NCBI GenBank assembly: GCA_002179805.1
Contig: NAVB01005494.1
Coordinates: 1 to 10,047 of the forward strand
Source: Acanthamoeba lenticulata
Lineage: Eukaryota; Discosea; Longamoebia; Acanthamoebidae
Direction: 5' to 3'
DNA: 10,047 bases
The notes beneath the pieces were generated by a model. That model was not told the DNA's origin, made no database searches, and saw only the letters and a program-made list of their open reading frames with translations. A program made the translations under genes and the position numbers. Of the stretch, positions 7,440 through 10,047 are shown one piece after another; within the stretch, counting starts at the first letter, position 1, and each line of letters begins with the position of its first letter.

Positions 7440-8080
7440 ATGGGTGGAGGTCCTCGTTTCCCGTTCCCCAAGTGGGTACTGTTCTTCCTCTTTCTTTTAT
7501 GAAGTGCCAGCGCCCACACTAATGGCGTAAAATTGTGAACTTCTCCTTGATTCCATTAATTATTTTTCAAAATGCATTTAGGTCTGGACTCCTGCTGGTG
7601 GTTGGTGGTGTGAGAACCCTCCGAATGCTAAGCGTAACTTCATGCTTATTGCGGGCCTCAACGCAGCCCTCATCGGCATCGTTTTCTCCATCTCTGCCGC
7701 GAATGAGGTTCCGTCTCTTCTCCCCCCCCCCCTCTCTTTAATCCACCCTGCGTGCCCTTCCTTATCAGCTTCGTTGCTGCAGAGGCGGATGTCTCCCCAC
7801 CCTGTCTTCCCTGTTCCGTCCCAGCGCTGGAGCGCGTGGACCAAGGTGGACGACCCTGACTACAAGCGCAAGCTTGCTGCCTACCACAAGAACAAGAAGC
7901 CTCTGTGGGAAAGGTGCGCCCTGCTCTCCTGGTCAGCCCAGTTTTGCGATTGTGTCAGTTGGTCAAAACGAGACGTGCACGTTTGTGCAACCTGGCGCTT
8001 TACTCACTTTGCTGCTTGTTCTTTCACACGGCAGGATTCTTCCCGATGCCCTGTTCGAGGATGAGCACGGTCACCACTGA
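7440..8080 (+). CDS. Small single-pass membrane protein, four exons, 98 aa, family not firmly identified
   Basis: Exons are 7440-7475, 7582-7707, 7825-7913 and 8035-8080; introns are GT-AG and all junctions are in phase. The protein begins MGGGPRFPFPKWVWTPAGGW and continues to a tryptophan pair followed by CENPPNAKRN. One hydrophobic helix covers about residues 33-51 (MLIAGLNAALIGIVFSIS). A charged soluble tail follows, with RWSAWTKVDDPDY and KNKKPLWER, ending EDEHGHH. The VW.PAGGWW...P...RN pattern before one helix reminds me of small accessory subunits of mitochondrial respiratory complex I in plants and protists, but I cannot name the subunit and this is only a suggestion. There is no cleavable signal peptide; the helix itself would anchor the protein. 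The donor GTTCCG after 7707 is weak, yet the frame and the CAG acceptor at 7824 support it. Confidence 0.8.
7722..7732 (+). repeat. C11 homopolymer in an intron of the small membrane-protein gene
   Basis: Eleven consecutive C in transcript sense lie 14 bases into the intron at 7708-7824, within a longer pyrimidine stretch. Like the C10 tract in dynamitin it follows a donor site closely. Confidence 0.9.
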
Positions 8081-8372
8081 GGCCTTCCCGCTTGGTGTCA
8101 TCCGTGTTTTTGTATGCAGCACCACTAAAACACGTTCCACCCCGTTTCACCGGCCTGTAGTACCCGCTGAGGAGCTGTGGTGAGCCAACCGCGCCCGAAA
8201 GAGAGAACATGAAAGGGAGAGGGCTCAGTTTTTTCGGTAAATTCTCGAGGCGAGCCGCCACGTCAGAAGAAGGGAAAAGCAGAAGAAAAACGAACGTGAA
8301 GAGTCTAGATCGGAGGGAGAGCGAACAAGCCACAACGATCGAACAACAAACAAGCACCAAGCAACAATACTC
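8081..8372 (+). promoter_or_regulatory. Intergenic: 3' UTR of the small membrane protein and Rab18 promoter and leader
   Basis: This 292-bp stretch has no gene. Its left part carries an 8-bp inverted repeat (8103-8134). Its right part, about 8330-8372, is a C/A-rich stretch almost free of G and T, ending at the Rab18 ATG, which fits an unstructured 5' leader. I see no canonical AATAAA and no convincing TATA box. Confidence 0.45.
8103..8134 (+). other. Inverted repeat, possible 3' UTR hairpin
   Basis: CGTGTTTT (8103-8110) and AAAACACG (8127-8134) are perfect reverse complements separated by 16 bases, starting 22 bases after the stop codon of the small membrane protein. The stem would have 8 pairs, half of them A-U, so it is only moderately stable. 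Confidence 0.5.
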
Positions 8373-9422
8373 ATGGAGGGAATCACGGGAAGTGCATCAC
8401 ATTTCGACCACCTCTTCAAGCTCCTCATCATTGGAGACTCCAACGTGGGCAAATCTTCCATCTTGTTGCGTTTTACGGAAGATGAATTCGATGATGAGCA
8501 CCCCGTCACCATTGGTATGTGGTTTAATCCAGATGTGTGATTCTGAAAAAAATGATATCTTACCCACCGCTTCTGCGTAGGCGTCGATTTCAAAGTCAAA
8601 ACCATCCAACTTGGCTCGAAGAGGATAAACCTGACCATTTGGGACACGGGTGCGTTGCTGGCCCCAAACGAGCCACCCACCTCACCACCTAATGGATTAT
8701 GTACAGCCGGACAGGAGAAGTTCAGATCGCTGACGAGTTCCTACTACCGGGGCACGCAGGGTATTATCTTGGGTACGCATCTTCTTTGGTATTCCTTCCC
8801 TTCTCTGCCCATTCTCATCCGGTATGGTCAGTCTACGATGTCTCCTCTCGCGAGAGCTTCCAGCATCTTAGCGTCTGGCTCAATGAGATTGAGATGTACT
8901 GCAACAACAGGTACGTGTCAGCAACAAGCAAGTCGCGTGCCACATGCTTATGCTTATCTTTTCTGTCACGGATGGCGTTGAACCACCCAGCGACGTGGTC
9001 AAGCTGCTCGTGGCGAACAAAATTGACTTGGGAGACAGGCAAGTGTCCAGGGAAGAGGGTCTTGCCTTTGCCAAGTCCAAGGCCATGGTACTTCTGTTCT
9101 CCCTCTCCTGCACCAGCTGACCGCATCCTTGCTCACCACTTGATGTCTTGTCTCAGGTGTTCATCGAATGCTCGGCCAAGACCAAGCTCGGCATTCAGCA
9201 AGCGTTCGAAGAGCTCGTGACCAAGGTAAACCAGTTGATCCGCCTGCCTTCTCGTGTAAACGAGGCCGTACGCTTGCTGCTCACTGACGCGTCCTTGTCT
9301 CGTGGTGGGAGCAGATTCTTGAGACGCCGAGCCTGTACGAGAAGGAGACCAAGGCGACCGGCACCGTCTCGATGAACGGCGGTGCGGACGAGCAACAAGA
9401 GGGTCTGTGCAGCTACTGCTAA
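8373..9422 (+). CDS. RAB18: Rab18-family small GTPase, seven exons, 209 aa
   Basis: Rab18 is a membrane-traffic GTPase of the ER, lipid droplets and Golgi. Exons are 8373-8514, 8581-8649, 8707-8772, 8832-8910, 8991-9087, 9157-9225 and 9315-9422, with GT-AG introns of 57-89 nt. GTPase motifs are all present: P-loop GDSNVGKS (21-28), switch-I Thr46, switch-II WDTAGQE with catalytic Gln73 (68-74), NKID (128-131) and SAK (157-159). Family assignment rests on [10 protein letters not shown] (47-56), WLNEIEMYC (108-116), [17 protein letters not shown] near the C-terminus, and length, all close to human RAB18 (206 aa). The protein ends LCSYC; the last four residues form a CaaX-like box rather than the CC or CXC of most Rabs, as in human RAB18 (CSVL). 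The start is the first ATG, ten residues ahead of a segment resembling the human N-terminus. Plant RabC proteins are the nearest alternative name for the same clade. Confidence 0.93.
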
Positions 9423-9689
9423 GTGCTAGCTCTTCTCCACTCGTCTCGCCTCTCCCACTCAGCCACCACCAGCCGCGCCCCGCCATCGCGAAGGCCGAGG
9501 GAGCACGTGGCCACTCGCCAGTGCTTCGCTCTCGATGACGGAGCGAGCTGCGTCCCTTCGGCAGAAAAACACCGTTTCGACACAACAACACCCAGTTCAT
9601 AATCTTGTACATATCTGATTTGAAAAAGAAAACCTTTTGTTGAACGCCAAACGACGTGCACCAGCGCATCCTCGACCTGCCGCTCTGCT
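9423..9689. other. Convergent 3' flank between Rab18 and the lysine-rich gene
   Basis: These 267 bp lie between two genes meeting tail to tail and should hold both 3' UTRs. On the Rab18 strand there is a TGTACATA element at 9606-9613, matching the Pumilio/PUF consensus UGUANAUA. There is no AATAAA. I see no further gene. Confidence 0.45.
9606..9613 (+). promoter_or_regulatory. Candidate PUF (Pumilio) binding element in the Rab18 3' UTR
   Basis: TGTACATA matches UGUANAUA exactly and is about 185 nt after the Rab18 stop, in an AU-rich local context. It counts only if the 3' UTR reaches that far. A single 8-mer with one free position may be chance. Confidence 0.3.
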
Positions 9690-10047
9690 TCAGGACTTGC
9701 TCGTGGCGGTCGCCTGCACCCAACAACAAGACACGCACCGACGGTCACAACCAGGTCTGGCGTGCTCGCAAAAGCGACCAGAGAAAGAGAGGGTGGCTGA
9801 CCTTGTTGTCCTTCGCCGTGGCCGCTTGGTCCTTCCTCCTCTTTTTCGTCTTCTTGGTGGGCGTGGTCTTGGCAGTCTCTTCCGGCTTCTCCTCGCTGGC
9901 GCGCTTCCGCTTCTTCTGTTCCTTCTTCTCGTCGGCCTGGCTGGCTGCCTTGGCTTCTTCTGGTGGTGCCTTTGCCTTCTTCTTGCCGGCATCAGCGTCT
10001 GTGACTTCTGCAGCCTCGTTCTTCTTCCTCTTGATACCCTTCTTCGG
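9690..10047 (-). CDS. Lysine-rich C-terminus of an unidentified protein (partial, cut by right edge)
   Basis: Minus-strand exons are 10047-9802 (continuing beyond the window) and 9713-9690, joined across a GT-AG intron at 9801-9714. The visible 82 residues of the long exon are mostly Lys, Glu and Ala, with basic clusters such as GIKRKKN, KKRKR and KKTKKRRK that look like nuclear or nucleolar targeting signals. The last exon adds ATATSKS before the stop. KKE-type tails occur in box C/D snoRNP proteins such as NOP56/NOP58, in dyskerin and in several chromatin proteins, but without the folded part no family can be assigned. The frame has no Met in the window, so the start lies to the right. If the intron were retained, the frame would run on for about 19 codons to another stop. 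Confidence 0.7.
   Translation of the reverse strand, partial: RRRVSRGRRTRLQKSQTLMPARRRQRHHQKKPRQPARPTRRRNRRSGSAPARRSRKRLPRPRPPRRRKRGGRTKRPRRRTTRSATLSFSGRFCEHARPGCDRRCVSCCWVQATATSKS

Noticed and set aside
9690..9992. Arg/Pro-rich minus-strand frame starting MPARRRQRHH
   Set aside because: It is the shifted shadow of the Lys/Glu/Ala frame; only its last seven codons (ATATSKS) belong to the real gene.
1..10047. CRISPR array, mobile element, tRNA or rRNA
   Set aside because: No spaced direct repeats, no transposase-like reading frame, no terminal repeats and no cloverleaf-like pattern were seen on either strand.

Overview
The window looks like a compact, intron-rich protist nuclear genome. It has GC-rich exons, about 30 short introns (mostly 57-123 nt), almost no intergenic space, and a mix of genes shared with animals. 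The proteins fit Amoebozoa, and an Acanthamoeba-like organism is my best guess. That is inference from gene style, not a database result. Nothing here looks bacterial, viral or mobile.

Layout, left to right. (1) 59-424 (+): the last two exons of UBC12/UBE2M, the NEDD8-conjugating enzyme, cut by the left edge. (2) 582-2014 (-): an LKB1/STK11 protein kinase in five exons. One of its introns is a minor-class (U12) AT-AC intron, and all four introns fall at the codon and phase of introns I recall from human STK11. (3) 2243-5328 (-): a ten-exon gene for a 793-residue beta-sandwich protein, tentatively a TRAPPC14/MAP11-like trafficking subunit with a long disordered insert. (4) 5399-7354 (-): dynamitin (dynactin p50/DCTN2) in ten exons. 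(5) 7440-8080 (+): a 98-residue single-pass membrane protein, divergent from dynamitin across an 85-bp gap. (6) 8373-9422 (+): a Rab18-family GTPase in seven exons. (7) 9690 to the right edge (-): the lysine-rich C-terminus of an unidentified, probably nuclear or nucleolar protein.

No operon or defence-type system is present. The main result is the LKB1 gene: a textbook AT-AC minor intron whose excision is needed to make a complete kinase domain, intron positions apparently kept since the amoeba-animal ancestor, and a C-terminal CaaX box parallel to the farnesylated tail of animal LKB1. A looser theme is membrane traffic: a possible TRAPPII-type subunit, a dynactin subunit and Rab18 (reported as a TRAPPII substrate in animals) lie within about 7 kb.

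Exon borders were assigned by eye from splice dinucleotides, reading phase and remembered homologues. Every spliced CDS given here keeps an open frame and a consistent phase at each junction, but no transcript data were available.
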